A DNA stretch of 64,000 nucleotides from CAYGDP01 sp964348665. GTDB taxonomy: Bacteria > Verrucomicrobiota > Verrucomicrobiia > Palsa-1439 > CAYGDP01. This document shows positions 50,329 through 59,017 of the stretch, piece after piece (within the stretch, counting starts at the first letter, position 1; each line of letters begins with the position of its first letter). The notes below the pieces were generated by a model. The model was not told the origin of the DNA and searched no databases. It worked only from the letters and a program-made list of their open reading frames with translations. The position numbers were made by a program, and so were the translations under genes. The DNA lies in contig CAYGDP010000007.1 of assembly GCA_964348665.1 (NCBI GenBank), positions 62,001-126,000 on the forward strand. Reading direction: 5' to 3'.

Positions 50329-51917
50329 AATCCCGCTTCGATGTCGTCATTCTTGGCGCCGGTCACAACGGCCTCGTCGCAGCGGCCTACCTGGCGCGGG
50401 CAGGTTTGCGGGTGTTGTTGCTGGAAAAGAATAATTATATCGGGGGCGCCACGACGTCGCAGCGGGTCTTCCCCGACTACGACGCTTCCCTCTCTCGCTA
50501 CGCATATCTCGTCAGCCTGTTGCCGAAAAAAATCATTCGCGATCTCGGTCTTCGCCTGGAATTGCGCCGACGCGACATCGCCTCGTTCACTCCATACCAG
50601 AGGAACGGTCGGCACAGCGGTTTGCTCTTGTGCAACGACTCCGAAAAAGCCAGCCGCGCCTCGCTCGCGGCGCTGACAGGGAACGACACCGAGTTTCGGC
50701 GGATGAAAACGTTCTACGCGCTCGCGCGGCAGTTTGCGGAGGCCAGTTGGGATACGATACTACAACCGCTCCCCAGCCGCGAAAAACTCCGTCGTCGTCT
50801 TGCAAGCTCCGCGCGCGGCCGGGAAGCGTGGCGTTGTCTCATCGAAGAACCGCTCGGCGTCGCCATCGAGCGATATTTGACCGACGACCTGCTCCGCGGC
50901 GTGGTATTTACCGACGCCAAAATTGGAGTTTTTACGCATCCGCACGACAAGTCCCTATTGCAAAACCGTTGTTTTCTCTATCACGTGATCGGCAACAAGA
51001 CCGGTGAATGGCGTGTTCCTGTTGGCGGCATGGGACATGTCGCAGCCGAACTGGAACGCGTCGCCCGTGAACGCGGCGCGGAGATGTTGACCGAGGCGCG
51101 CGTGGAAGCGCTCGATATCGCCGGGAAAACCAAGAGTGTCCAATTCCAGCGCGATGGAAAAACGCTGACGGTTGGCGCAAAGTTCGTGCTGGTCAATTTT
51201 GGGTCGAACGTGTTGGCGAAACTACTCGGTAACCCGTATCGGCCGGACGCCACCCACGACGGCTCGGTTTTTAAAATCAACATGCTCCTTCGCCGATTGC
51301 CACGACTGAAATCCAAAAAACACGAGGCCGCGGACGCTTTTCGCGGCACGTTTCACAGTCACGAGCGTTACTCGGAGATGCAACGCAGTTTTCGGCAGGC
51401 AGCACGGGGCGATCTTCCCGACCCGATGCCGTGCGAAGTCTATTGTCATACGCTCACGGACGACAGCATTTTATCCCCTGAACTTCGCGCGAAAGGATTT
51501 CACACACTCACGCTGTTCGGGCTTGATGCGCCGTGGACCTTGTTTTCGCGGGACAATGAATCGATGCGAGCGTGCGCTCAACAAAGCTATTTGGCCAGTC
51601 TGAACGACTGGCTGTCGGAGCCGATTGAAGATTGTTTGGCGCGCAACCGTGATGGCCGGCCTTGCATCGAAAGTAAAAGCCCCGTGGACATCGAAGAAGC
51701 GCTTGGCCACTATCGCGGAAATATATTTCACAGCGCCCTGACGTTTCCCTTCGCGGAGACGGGCGAGCAAACCGGCACGTGGGGTGTCGAGACGGAATAC
51801 AAGAATGTGTACATCTGCGGCAGCAGCGCCCGTCGCGGCGGCGCGGTCAGCGGCATCCCCGGTCACAACGCGGCGATGAGCGTGTTGCGGGAACGCCGCT
51901 TGCGTGTGATGCATTGA
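50325..51917 (+). CDS. FAD-dependent oxidoreductase (phytoene desaturase / PYROXD2-like)
   Basis: A 530-residue flavoprotein. The N-terminal FAD site is DVVILGAGHNGLVAAAYLARAG, followed by VLLLEKNNYIGGATTS. A C-terminal FAD contact reads YICGSSARRGGAVSGIPGHNAA. This matches the CrtI/PYROXD2-like NAD(P)/FAD oxidoreductase group. No carotenoid gene is near, so an amine or alcohol substrate is more plausible. The ATG overlaps the Rieske stop by four bases. Confidence 0.88.
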   Translation: MKSRFDVVILGAGHNGLVAAAYLARAGLRVLLLEKNNYIGGATTSQRVFPDYDASLSRYAYLVSLLPKKIIRDLGLRLELRRRDIASFTPYQRNGRHSGLLLCNDSEKASRASLAALTGNDTEFRRMKTFYALARQFAEASWDTILQPLPSREKLRRRLASSARGREAWRCLIEEPLGVAIERYLTDDLLRGVVFTDAKIGVFTHPHDKSLLQNRCFLYHVIGNKTGEWRVPVGGMGHVAAELERVARERGAEMLTEARVEALDIAGKTKSVQFQRDGKTLTVGAKFVLVNFGSNVLAKLLGNPYRPDATHDGSVFKINMLLRRLPRLKSKKHEAADAFRGTFHSHERYSEMQRSFRQAARGDLPDPMPCEVYCHTLTDDSILSPELRAKGFHTLTLFGLDAPWTLFSRDNESMRACAQQSYLASLNDWLSEPIEDCLARNRDGRPCIESKSPVDIEEALGHYRGNIFHSALTFPFAETGEQTGTWGVETEYKNVYICGSSARRGGAVSGIPGHNAAMSVLRERRLRVMH

Positions 51918-51926
51918 TGGAATAGG

Positions 51927-53030
51927 ATGAGGACGATGAATCGAAAACTCATATTGGCGCTGGTGTCGTTCACAGTGATCGTTCCTCTCGCGCGCGCGGA
52001 GGAAACATGGGACGCTTCCAAGACCTGGGTGTTCATGGTGGGTGTGTTGGAATGGCAGGACGCGAGCTACGAGTCATATCCGCAAAAAGACCGGCGGGAC
52101 GCGGAGTTGGCCGCGTTATTCCAGAGGCGCGGCGTTCCCAAAGAGCAGATCCGATTTTTTAAGGACAAAGAGGCGACCCGGGAACGAATGGCCGTGGAGT
52201 TCGAGCAATTTTTGGAGAAGGCGGACGGGACATTGATTGTGTATTACGCGGGACACGGCACGAAAGAGGAGGATGGCACGACGTATTTCATTCCGTATGA
52301 CGCGGGCGAGTCGCTGTCGGAAACCGCGTGGGCGATTCCGTCTCTCTTCGACGCGATCGAAGAGCATTTCAAAGGGGAACGAGTGTTTTTGTTCGCGGAC
52401 TGCTGCAATTCGGGGGCGCTTAGCGAGGAGGCGCAAAAGCGCGATCAATCGTATGCGAGCCTGGCGGCGTGCCGATTCGACAGCGAATCCACTGGCAATT
52501 GGACGTTTACCGAAAGTTTACTGGCGGGATTTGGCGGCGATCCGAGGGTGGATGCGGACCGCGACGGCAAAACGACTTTTGGGGAGTTGGCGAAATTCAC
52601 GGAGTTGGAAATGGCGTTCGCCGAGGGTCAACTGGCTTCGTTTTCTGTGACGAAATTTCCCGACAATCTGGTTCTCGCGTCCGCCGCGCCGTTGCCGCAT
52701 CCGCGCTATGGCGAGCGAGTGATGATTGGCAAAGGTGATGATGCAACTGTTGCGCGCGTGATGGAAGCGGATTTGAATCGAGTCAAGATTCGTCCGTATG
52801 GATATGACGCCAAAGAAGAGTGGGTGGACTCGAGCCGAGTAAAACCATGGAGTCCGAAGAATTACGCTGAAAAGACTGATGTCCGGGTGTTTTGGCCGGA
52901 TGATGGACAATGGTATGACGCGACCGTGCTCGACGGAAAGCTCGGCATTCATCGCATCCACTACAAAGGGTACGGCGACGAATGGGACGAATGGGTTTCG
53001 CCGGATCGCATCCAGGATGCCAGCCCGTAA
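51927..53030 (+). CDS. Secreted caspase-like (C14) peptidase with tandem Tudor-like domains
   Basis: A 367-residue protein with a signal peptide (cut after PLARA). The caspase fold has the His motif YYAGHGT (H110) and the Cys motif DCCNSG (C160 as nucleophile). An EF-hand-like loop DADRDGKTTFGEL is at 209-221. The C-terminal 105 residues hold two small barrels of the Tudor/agenet type: RYGERVMIGKGDD to EEWVDSSRV (260-305), and VFWPDDGQWYDATV to YKGYGDEWDEWV (321-357). This combination is unusual. ATG 51927 or 51936 can serve as start. It follows the FAD gene by nine bases and may belong to its operon. Confidence 0.85.
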   Translation: MRTMNRKLILALVSFTVIVPLARAEETWDASKTWVFMVGVLEWQDASYESYPQKDRRDAELAALFQRRGVPKEQIRFFKDKEATRERMAVEFEQFLEKADGTLIVYYAGHGTKEEDGTTYFIPYDAGESLSETAWAIPSLFDAIEEHFKGERVFLFADCCNSGALSEEAQKRDQSYASLAACRFDSESTGNWTFTESLLAGFGGDPRVDADRDGKTTFGELAKFTELEMAFAEGQLASFSVTKFPDNLVLASAAPLPHPRYGERVMIGKGDDATVARVMEADLNRVKIRPYGYDAKEEWVDSSRVKPWSPKNYAEKTDVRVFWPDDGQWYDATVLDGKLGIHRIHYKGYGDEWDEWVSPDRIQDASP

Positions 53031-53079
53031 TCCTCCCTGTTATCAAGCCTGTTGAAGGATCGCGATTTCACCGTGAATT

Positions 53080-54069
53080 TTACAACGCCACAGGCTTTCC
53101 GGTGGCGATGCTTTGGTAGGCGGCTTCCGCGATGGCGACGGCCGCGCGGCCATCCGCGCCGGTGATCGGCGGTTGGCGATCGTTCAAAACGGACTCGACG
53201 AAATCGGTCAGCTCTTGTTGCACAGGCGGATCGGTCTTGGGCAATTCAAGAGTGATTTTTTCCTTCGCGGCGGTTTTGGAGACGACCAGAGTATTTCCCC
53301 AAAGCTGTGGGAACGAAATCGAGCCTTCGACGAGATCAAGCTGACCGCCATAACCGCCTTGCGCACTGGCGATGGAGCTGTGCAACAAACCGAAGGCGCC
53401 GTTTGCAAATTGCATGGTGAGAAGGATGATATCCTCGTAATCGAGATTCGGGCTGATAAAATTTTTTCCGATGGCCTGCACCCGGACGACGTCTCCGCAA
53501 ACCCATCGCATCCAGTCGATTTCGTGGATGTTCACTTCCAGCAGCACGCCGCCGCATTGGGCGCGTTGATTGCGCCAGTGTTTTGCCCAAACACCCGACC
53601 AACCGCCGCCAAGCCGATGGACGCTCATGCACGTCGGAGCGCCGAGTTCGCCGCTGGCGACCCATTCCTTGATTCGGCGTTGTTGTGGATGATACCGGAG
53701 CACGTGACCAACCATCAATTTGACGCGGGCATTTTTCGTGGCTGCGATCATCGCGTTGCAATCGGCGACGTTCAGCCCGAGCGGTTTTTCGCAATAGATC
53801 TGTTTCCCGGCCGCCGCCGCCGCTTCCACCATCTCCCGATGCAGAAAACAAGGGGAAGCGATGATCACCGCGTCGAGGTCGCGCCGCGCGAGCAATCGGC
53901 GGTACTCCGTTTCGTGCGGGACATCCAACTCGGCTGCCAACTTTTTGGCGGCATCCTCGATTTCATCACAAACGGCGATCAACCGGGCGCGCTGGATTTT
54001 GACGAGATTGCGCGCGAGATCGCTTCCCATCACGCCGCAACTGATCAAGCCGACGCCAAGGGTTTCCAT
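53080..54069 (-). CDS. Gfo/Idh/MocA-family oxidoreductase
   Basis: A 329-residue dehydrogenase-like protein. It begins VGLISCGVMGSDLARNLVKI and has the conserved IYCEKPLGLNVADCNAMI with the Lys, then LMVGHVLRYHPQQRRI and the C-terminal VNIHEIDWMRWVCGDV. Start is ATG 54069; the longer frame crosses the start region of the next gene. It is divergent from the ARPP-like gene. The substrate is probably a sugar or inositol derivative. Confidence 0.88.
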   Translation of the reverse strand: METLGVGLISCGVMGSDLARNLVKIQRARLIAVCDEIEDAAKKLAAELDVPHETEYRRLLARRDLDAVIIASPCFLHREMVEAAAAAGKQIYCEKPLGLNVADCNAMIAATKNARVKLMVGHVLRYHPQQRRIKEWVASGELGAPTCMSVHRLGGGWSGVWAKHWRNQRAQCGGVLLEVNIHEIDWMRWVCGDVVRVQAIGKNFISPNLDYEDIILLTMQFANGAFGLLHSSIASAQGGYGGQLDLVEGSISFPQLWGNTLVVSKTAAKEKITLELPKTDPPVQQELTDFVESVLNDRQPPITGADGRAAVAIAEAAYQSIATGKPVAL

Positions 54070-54160
54070 GGGCGCGGTTGTAGCGAGTTGGCGGCCAAAA
54101 TGGAACTTTATTGTGGCGACAGGGTCGAAAGTACCAATCACAAAAACACGGAGGAAAACC

Positions 54161-55249
54161 ATGAAACGAATCGGATGGATGTTCTATGTCGTGGCCGCCG
54201 CCGCTTTCGCGGCCCAGTTGTTTGCAAAGGAACCCATGGCGACTGCGCAGGCGCGTGATCCGCTTGCGGATAAAAAACTGGGCGAAGCAATTGTGGTCGG
54301 CAATTTGACGGTGTACCCGGTGTATGCAACCGGGCGAACGCCAAAGATGGACTACACGACGCTGGACGAAGCGCAGGCGGCGAAGGAAATTACTGTGAGC
54401 GAAATCAGCGAAGGCGGCAGCGTGAACCAGGTCAAGGTGCGATATGTCGGCAAGAAACCGCTGTTTCTGTTGGGAGGCGAATTGATTCTGGGGGGCAAAC
54501 AGGATCGCATCATCGCCTTCAACATGATCTTGCAGCCCACCGCTGCGGACCAACTCGTGGCCTGCTATTGCGTCGAACATGGCCGGTGGCAATCTCGCGC
54601 CGCCGATCGAGTCCAGGGACAAACGGTCAGCGGTGTTTCCTTCGCGGCTGGCGGCGCGGCCGTCAGCAAGAATGTTCGCGCCAAAGCCCAAGCCGCCAAT
54701 CCGTCGGCACAAACCGAAGTTTGGGATGAAGTGGCGAAGAAAAGCGTCGAGACGCGGGCAACCCTGCGGGCAGTCGCTACGCCGGCTGCTGCGGATACTT
54801 ACTCACGTGAGGCGGCGACTGGCACTTACCGAGCAAACTTGACGAATGTCGAGGTCGCCCAAAAAGTAGGCAAAACGCAAATGCAAATTGATGCAAAACT
54901 AAAAGGCGACCGGCTGGTTGGTTTCGTTGCGGGAATCAATGGCGAGGTCAGCGGCGTTGAGATTGCCGGCTCGCCAGAATTATTCGCTAAAGTGAAGGAT
55001 AAATTGCTGAAAGCGTACGTGTTCGATGCCGTCTCCCAACCGCAGCCGAAAAACGAGGCGTTGCTGGAGAAAAAAGTCCGCGAGTTTGGCCGGGGCGTTG
55101 CCAACGGCAAGATCGCGGCGCAAACCAATGCCAGCGGCAAATATTATGAAAACGGTTGTGTGACGTGGGCGGCTGGCGACCGGAAGGAAAAGGCTGGGTT
55201 CATCAGCCGGGACAAAAGCAACAACGAGACGGCGTTCGAGTCGTATTGA
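54161..55249 (+). CDS. Secreted ARPP-1-type (DUF6569-like) protein
   Basis: A 362-residue protein with a signal peptide (cut near AAQLFAKE). The central region has ISEGGSVNQVKVRYVGKKPL, LLGGELILGGKQDRII and ACYCVEHGRW. That pattern matches the ARPP-1 domain, known mainly from association with rhodanese and phosphatase modules. ATG 54161 follows a GGAGG site. Function unknown; likely periplasmic. It is convergent with the TPR gene downstream, five bases apart. Confidence 0.72.
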   Translation: MKRIGWMFYVVAAAAFAAQLFAKEPMATAQARDPLADKKLGEAIVVGNLTVYPVYATGRTPKMDYTTLDEAQAAKEITVSEISEGGSVNQVKVRYVGKKPLFLLGGELILGGKQDRIIAFNMILQPTAADQLVACYCVEHGRWQSRAADRVQGQTVSGVSFAAGGAAVSKNVRAKAQAANPSAQTEVWDEVAKKSVETRATLRAVATPAAADTYSREAATGTYRANLTNVEVAQKVGKTQMQIDAKLKGDRLVGFVAGINGEVSGVEIAGSPELFAKVKDKLLKAYVFDAVSQPQPKNEALLEKKVREFGRGVANGKIAAQTNASGKYYENGCVTWAAGDRKEKAGFISRDKSNNETAFESY

Positions 55250-55254
55250 TGGCG

Positions 55255-56769
55255 CTACTTTTTTTCTTCCGCGTCGAGCGCTTTGCGCATGGTGTCGTGA
55301 TTCGGATCCACGGCCAGACCGCGTCGCCATGTTTCTGTGGCCATTTTGCGCCACCCGAGACCCTGGTAAGCGAGTCCGAGGTTGTAATAACCCTTGGCGT
55401 AGGTCGGGTCCAGGTTCCGCGCGCGTTCAAGCAACGCGACAGCTTTCCCGAATTCGCGCTGGGATACGTAGCAAACACCGAGATTGTTCAAGAGCCGAAC
55501 GTTATCGGTATCCATTTGCAGGGCTGCCTCATAGAATTTTACAGCGACATCCAAGTCACCCTTCTTGGCGGCGTCATTTCCTTTTTCAATCAGGATGGCA
55601 GCCGCAGGGTCCACCGCCAAGGCGGGTTGACCGCCAGATGGCTGCGCAGTTGCAGGGGGAGCGGCAAGAACCGTGCCACTCGGCGGACCGTTAGGGGTAT
55701 GAAGATTCATCAACCAATTTTGATAGCCCGGGTCTTCGTGCAAACTGGAAAAGACAGGGCTGCGAACGATGTCCTCGGCGGACTTGGTGATCGCGATGGG
55801 AACACGTCCACGCTGCAACGCTTCGAGCGCCGCTTTCGGGTCGTTCCGCTGGAGCGCCAACAAGGCCAGGCCAACGTGCAGGTTCGGCTTGTCGGGCGCA
55901 TGTTTCAGTGTTTCGGAGAGAATACTGCGTGCGGATTCCTCGTCGCCGTTCAGCACACTTGCGTGCGCCAGCCAGATTCGTATCTGCAAATTTTTTTCGT
56001 CCAGACCTGCCGCGACGCGAAACGCATCCACACACACCGCCCACCGTCCGAGTCGGGCGTTCGCAAGCCCAAGCCAAGTGGAGAGGAGGGGGTTCGACTG
56101 GTCCACGGCTTGGCCGATTTCAAAGGAAACAATCGCGTCCAAATATTTTCCCTGCAAAAATTGCATCTCGCCACGGCCCAGGAAATAATGGGACGCGAGA
56201 GGGTTGCGCCGGGTCAAATCGGTGAAGGTATCGGCCGCGCGCTGAAAATCCTGTTTTAGAAAATAGGCGATGGCAATATCCGCGAGGGCACGCTCGCTCG
56301 GCTGCTGGATTTTGGTCAGGATCGCCAGGGCTTCCGTCGCTTTCTCTTCGCGAATTTCTTTTTCGGCAGCATCTAAAAGCACTTCATTGGGATCATTCAC
56401 GCCTTCCGCGTCTTGCGGCATATAAAGATCCAGGTGTGGTTCCTGGCGAAACGGGGCGGTCCAAAATTCCAGCCCACTGGGAGTCAGGGTGGTTGCTTTC
56501 AGCGATGAAATGCCAAGAGGAGGAAGGGGAGACTTGGCGGATGACGAGGACGGAACTGGCACCGGTGTTTTGATGGGCGTGGCGGTTACAGTGGGCGCGA
56601 TGGGAAGGCCAGGTTCGTCTGCGCCGCTAATTTTCGGCGGCATCGAACTCGCCATTGGATTTCGGCGGGACGGGAAGAATTGCACGTAAACCAAAAACGC
56701 GCCAAGCAACAGAGCGCCGCTGCCGATGTAAAGAAACTGGTTTGGCTGTCTCACAATCAGTAGCACCAT
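55255..56769 (-). CDS. Membrane-anchored TPR protein
   Basis: A 504-residue protein with one N-terminal membrane segment (residues 11-31), then a Pro/Ser-rich linker. At least eight TPR-like units follow, for example HYFLGRGEMQFLQGKYLDAI, AFRVAAGLDEKNLQIRIWLA, LLNNLGVCYVSQREFGKAVA and GYYNLGLAYQGLGWRKMA. It is oriented with the TPR part outside the inner membrane. It lies downstream of the PEGA-TPR gene by 58 bases. Confidence 0.85.
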   Translation of the reverse strand: MVLLIVRQPNQFLYIGSGALLLGAFLVYVQFFPSRRNPMASSMPPKISGADEPGLPIAPTVTATPIKTPVPVPSSSSAKSPLPPLGISSLKATTLTPSGLEFWTAPFRQEPHLDLYMPQDAEGVNDPNEVLLDAAEKEIREEKATEALAILTKIQQPSERALADIAIAYFLKQDFQRAADTFTDLTRRNPLASHYFLGRGEMQFLQGKYLDAIVSFEIGQAVDQSNPLLSTWLGLANARLGRWAVCVDAFRVAAGLDEKNLQIRIWLAHASVLNGDEESARSILSETLKHAPDKPNLHVGLALLALQRNDPKAALEALQRGRVPIAITKSAEDIVRSPVFSSLHEDPGYQNWLMNLHTPNGPPSGTVLAAPPATAQPSGGQPALAVDPAAAILIEKGNDAAKKGDLDVAVKFYEAALQMDTDNVRLLNNLGVCYVSQREFGKAVALLERARNLDPTYAKGYYNLGLAYQGLGWRKMATETWRRGLAVDPNHDTMRKALDAEEKK

Positions 56770-56826
56770 ACCCTTTCTGCTGCATTCGTCAAGGGCATGG
56801 CTTCACCCGGAGGTCGGCGGTAACGA

Positions 56827-58896
56827 CTAGAAATCGAATTCGACTTTTGGCACGCCTTGTTTGCTTGGTTCCTTGGCGGTTGGCTCGATTTGCTTGGCGG
56901 GGGCTGGCGCGGGTGGCTGCTGGGCGGTGACGACTGGCGCGGGAGCGGGAGATGCTGTGGGTGTTGGGGCGGCAGTGGGAGCTGGAGGAGGCGTTTTGGC
57001 GACGACTGGCGCCGGCGGACCGGGCGTCTGGGATGGAGGCAGAAGGATGACGATGGGTTGAACGATCGTTTCCGGCTCAACGGCGGCGCTTGGTTTTGGC
57101 GGGACCGGGGCTTCCGGAGTGGAAGGCGGTGCGGGCGGTGTGGGCGCGACCGGTGGAGCAATGTTGGAAGGTTGCACAGTAATTTGCGAAGGCGCCGGAG
57201 TCTGTGCTTCGAGGAAACGGCCTTTCAACGCGGCGAGATTGGCGACAATTTCCTGCCGTTGCCGATCGAGGTCGGCGATTCTCTGGCCGATCGAGTTATA
57301 ACTGACGATGGTATTTTCAAGACCGCTGCGCACTTTGCCGACCGAAGCCCGGGCTTGTTCCCGCTCGCTAAGGAGGCCTTGCATCTTCGTATTGAATTGG
57401 TCGGATTGTTGCGTGGCGGTTTTGAGGGCGGCATGGGTGTCGGTCTTTTCCCGATCCAGTTTACTGATGGCGCCTTGTGCGGCGACAGCAAGTTCCTCCA
57501 CGGATTTGGCGTCGGCGGAGACTTTCTCGTATTCCGACTGCGCGATCTTGCGTTGGCCGGCGGAAGCTTCCAGCGCGACTCGCGCATCCAGATGCGCTTT
57601 TTGAGCAAACGCTTGCGCTTCGCGCGCGGCGGCCAATTGTTTCTCGAGATCGATCACGCGCGAATCGGCGGCGTTTAGAGCTGCGGCGGAGCGAGCAACT
57701 GCCTTGTCCTGATCCTCGACTTGTTTGTCGAGTCCGACCAATTTTTGGGCCAGCGAACTGATGTTGGCCTGAATCGCGAGCGACCGATCCTTCAACTGAC
57801 GAACGGCTTCGAGCTGGGCTTTCGAATCGTCCTCAATGGATTTGATTTTTGCGGTCAGAACTGTTTTTTGTTCCTGCGCTGCGGCGAAGTTTTGGACGGC
57901 TTCAGTGACGGAACTGCGGAAATTCGATTCCTTGTTTTCTACCGCCTTCAGATCTTCCGTCATCCTGGCAACGATCGCGCGTTGCTGGTCATGTTCTTTC
58001 CGGAGACGCTCCAGTTCGCCGCTGATGCCGGGAGTTTTGGATTGTTCGTAGACCTGCCAGCGCTTATCCCACGGCGACCCCGGGGTTCGGAGTTCCTGGC
58101 CGATTTGTTTGACTACGTGATTGCTGGGTTCAAGCTCATGCACCTTGGCGTATACCTGCAACGCGCGATCAATCAGGTTCATTTGCGTGTAGATATCGCC
58201 GATGGACAGTAACGTGATGACGTCTTTGCCTGCACGGGTGACTATGGCATTCAAGAGAATATCGGCTTCCTGCGCATTGCCTTTTTGGAAGTGGTAATAG
58301 GCCATCAGGACTTGGATTCCCACGTTATCAGGAAAAAGACGATTCGCTTCTTGCAGGCGAGGTTTGGCGCGGTCGGGCTGACCGTTGCCCAAGTACATTT
58401 TACCCAGCTCGACATAGAGCCGCACGTCGCCCGGAGAAATTTCCATCGCCGCCTCCAGAATCAGGCTAGCCCGTTGCCAGTTGCCAGCTTTTTGCTCGGC
58501 TTGCGCATTCACCAACAGCGAATCCACCAGAGCGCTGCCCGCGGCCGTTGTGGGAGCGACAGCGGGCGGTGGCGCGCCCCGATTCACGGGTAGATCCAGC
58601 GCGGGAGCGGCTGCGCTGGCTTTCGGTTTCAACGAAATCCGGATCGTCTGTAATTGTCCCAATACAAGAGGAACGATTTGCTCTGAAGTTTCATGCCCTT
58701 CCTTGGTTACGCGCACCTTGGTTTGTTTATCGCCCTTGGTCTCAATGAAACAAGGCGTGATAGCCGCCGCTGTGGAGTCGTCCACAAACACTTGCGCGCC
58801 GGACGGATCGGAATAGACTAAAATCTGGCCGGCTTGCACCGCGCTCCCAAACGCGACCGCGACCACACAGGCAAGATAGATTCGAAAGTTTTTCAT
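56827..58896 (-). CDS. Secreted PEGA-TPR-coiled-coil protein with Pro-rich tail
   Basis: A 689-residue protein with a signal peptide (cut after GSAVQA). A PEGA-like beta domain follows (YSDPSGAQVFVDDS). TPR-like repeats run over residues about 125-270 (ASLILEAAMEISPGDVRLY). A long coiled coil runs from about 290 to 560. A Pro/Ala-rich tail ends the protein. ATG 58896 has a GGAGAT site; the frame upstream is not used. It is probably an elongated periplasmic scaffold. Confidence 0.85.
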   Translation of the reverse strand: MKNFRIYLACVVAVAFGSAVQAGQILVYSDPSGAQVFVDDSTAAAITPCFIETKGDKQTKVRVTKEGHETSEQIVPLVLGQLQTIRISLKPKASAAAPALDLPVNRGAPPPAVAPTTAAGSALVDSLLVNAQAEQKAGNWQRASLILEAAMEISPGDVRLYVELGKMYLGNGQPDRAKPRLQEANRLFPDNVGIQVLMAYYHFQKGNAQEADILLNAIVTRAGKDVITLLSIGDIYTQMNLIDRALQVYAKVHELEPSNHVVKQIGQELRTPGSPWDKRWQVYEQSKTPGISGELERLRKEHDQQRAIVARMTEDLKAVENKESNFRSSVTEAVQNFAAAQEQKTVLTAKIKSIEDDSKAQLEAVRQLKDRSLAIQANISSLAQKLVGLDKQVEDQDKAVARSAAALNAADSRVIDLEKQLAAAREAQAFAQKAHLDARVALEASAGQRKIAQSEYEKVSADAKSVEELAVAAQGAISKLDREKTDTHAALKTATQQSDQFNTKMQGLLSEREQARASVGKVRSGLENTIVSYNSIGQRIADLDRQRQEIVANLAALKGRFLEAQTPAPSQITVQPSNIAPPVAPTPPAPPSTPEAPVPPKPSAAVEPETIVQPIVILLPPSQTPGPPAPVVAKTPPPAPTAAPTPTASPAPAPVVTAQQPPAPAPAKQIEPTAKEPSKQGVPKVEFDF

Positions 58897-59017
58897 GGCA
58901 ATATCTCCATCGTTTATTCTCCACCCAACATGTTTCAAGAATACCAGAGAGCAAGCCCTTGTCAAACGCAATTTCAGAGGCAAAATCCAGACTGCTGGAG
59001 GGACGCTATCGTTGATT

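Noticed and set aside
53113..54258. 381-codon frame opposite the Gfo/Idh gene, running into the ARPP gene
   Set aside because: Antisense shadow; the ARPP gene has its own ribosome site and signal peptide at 54161.
55156..56259. 367-codon frame opposite the TPR gene
   Set aside because: Antisense to clear TPR repeats.
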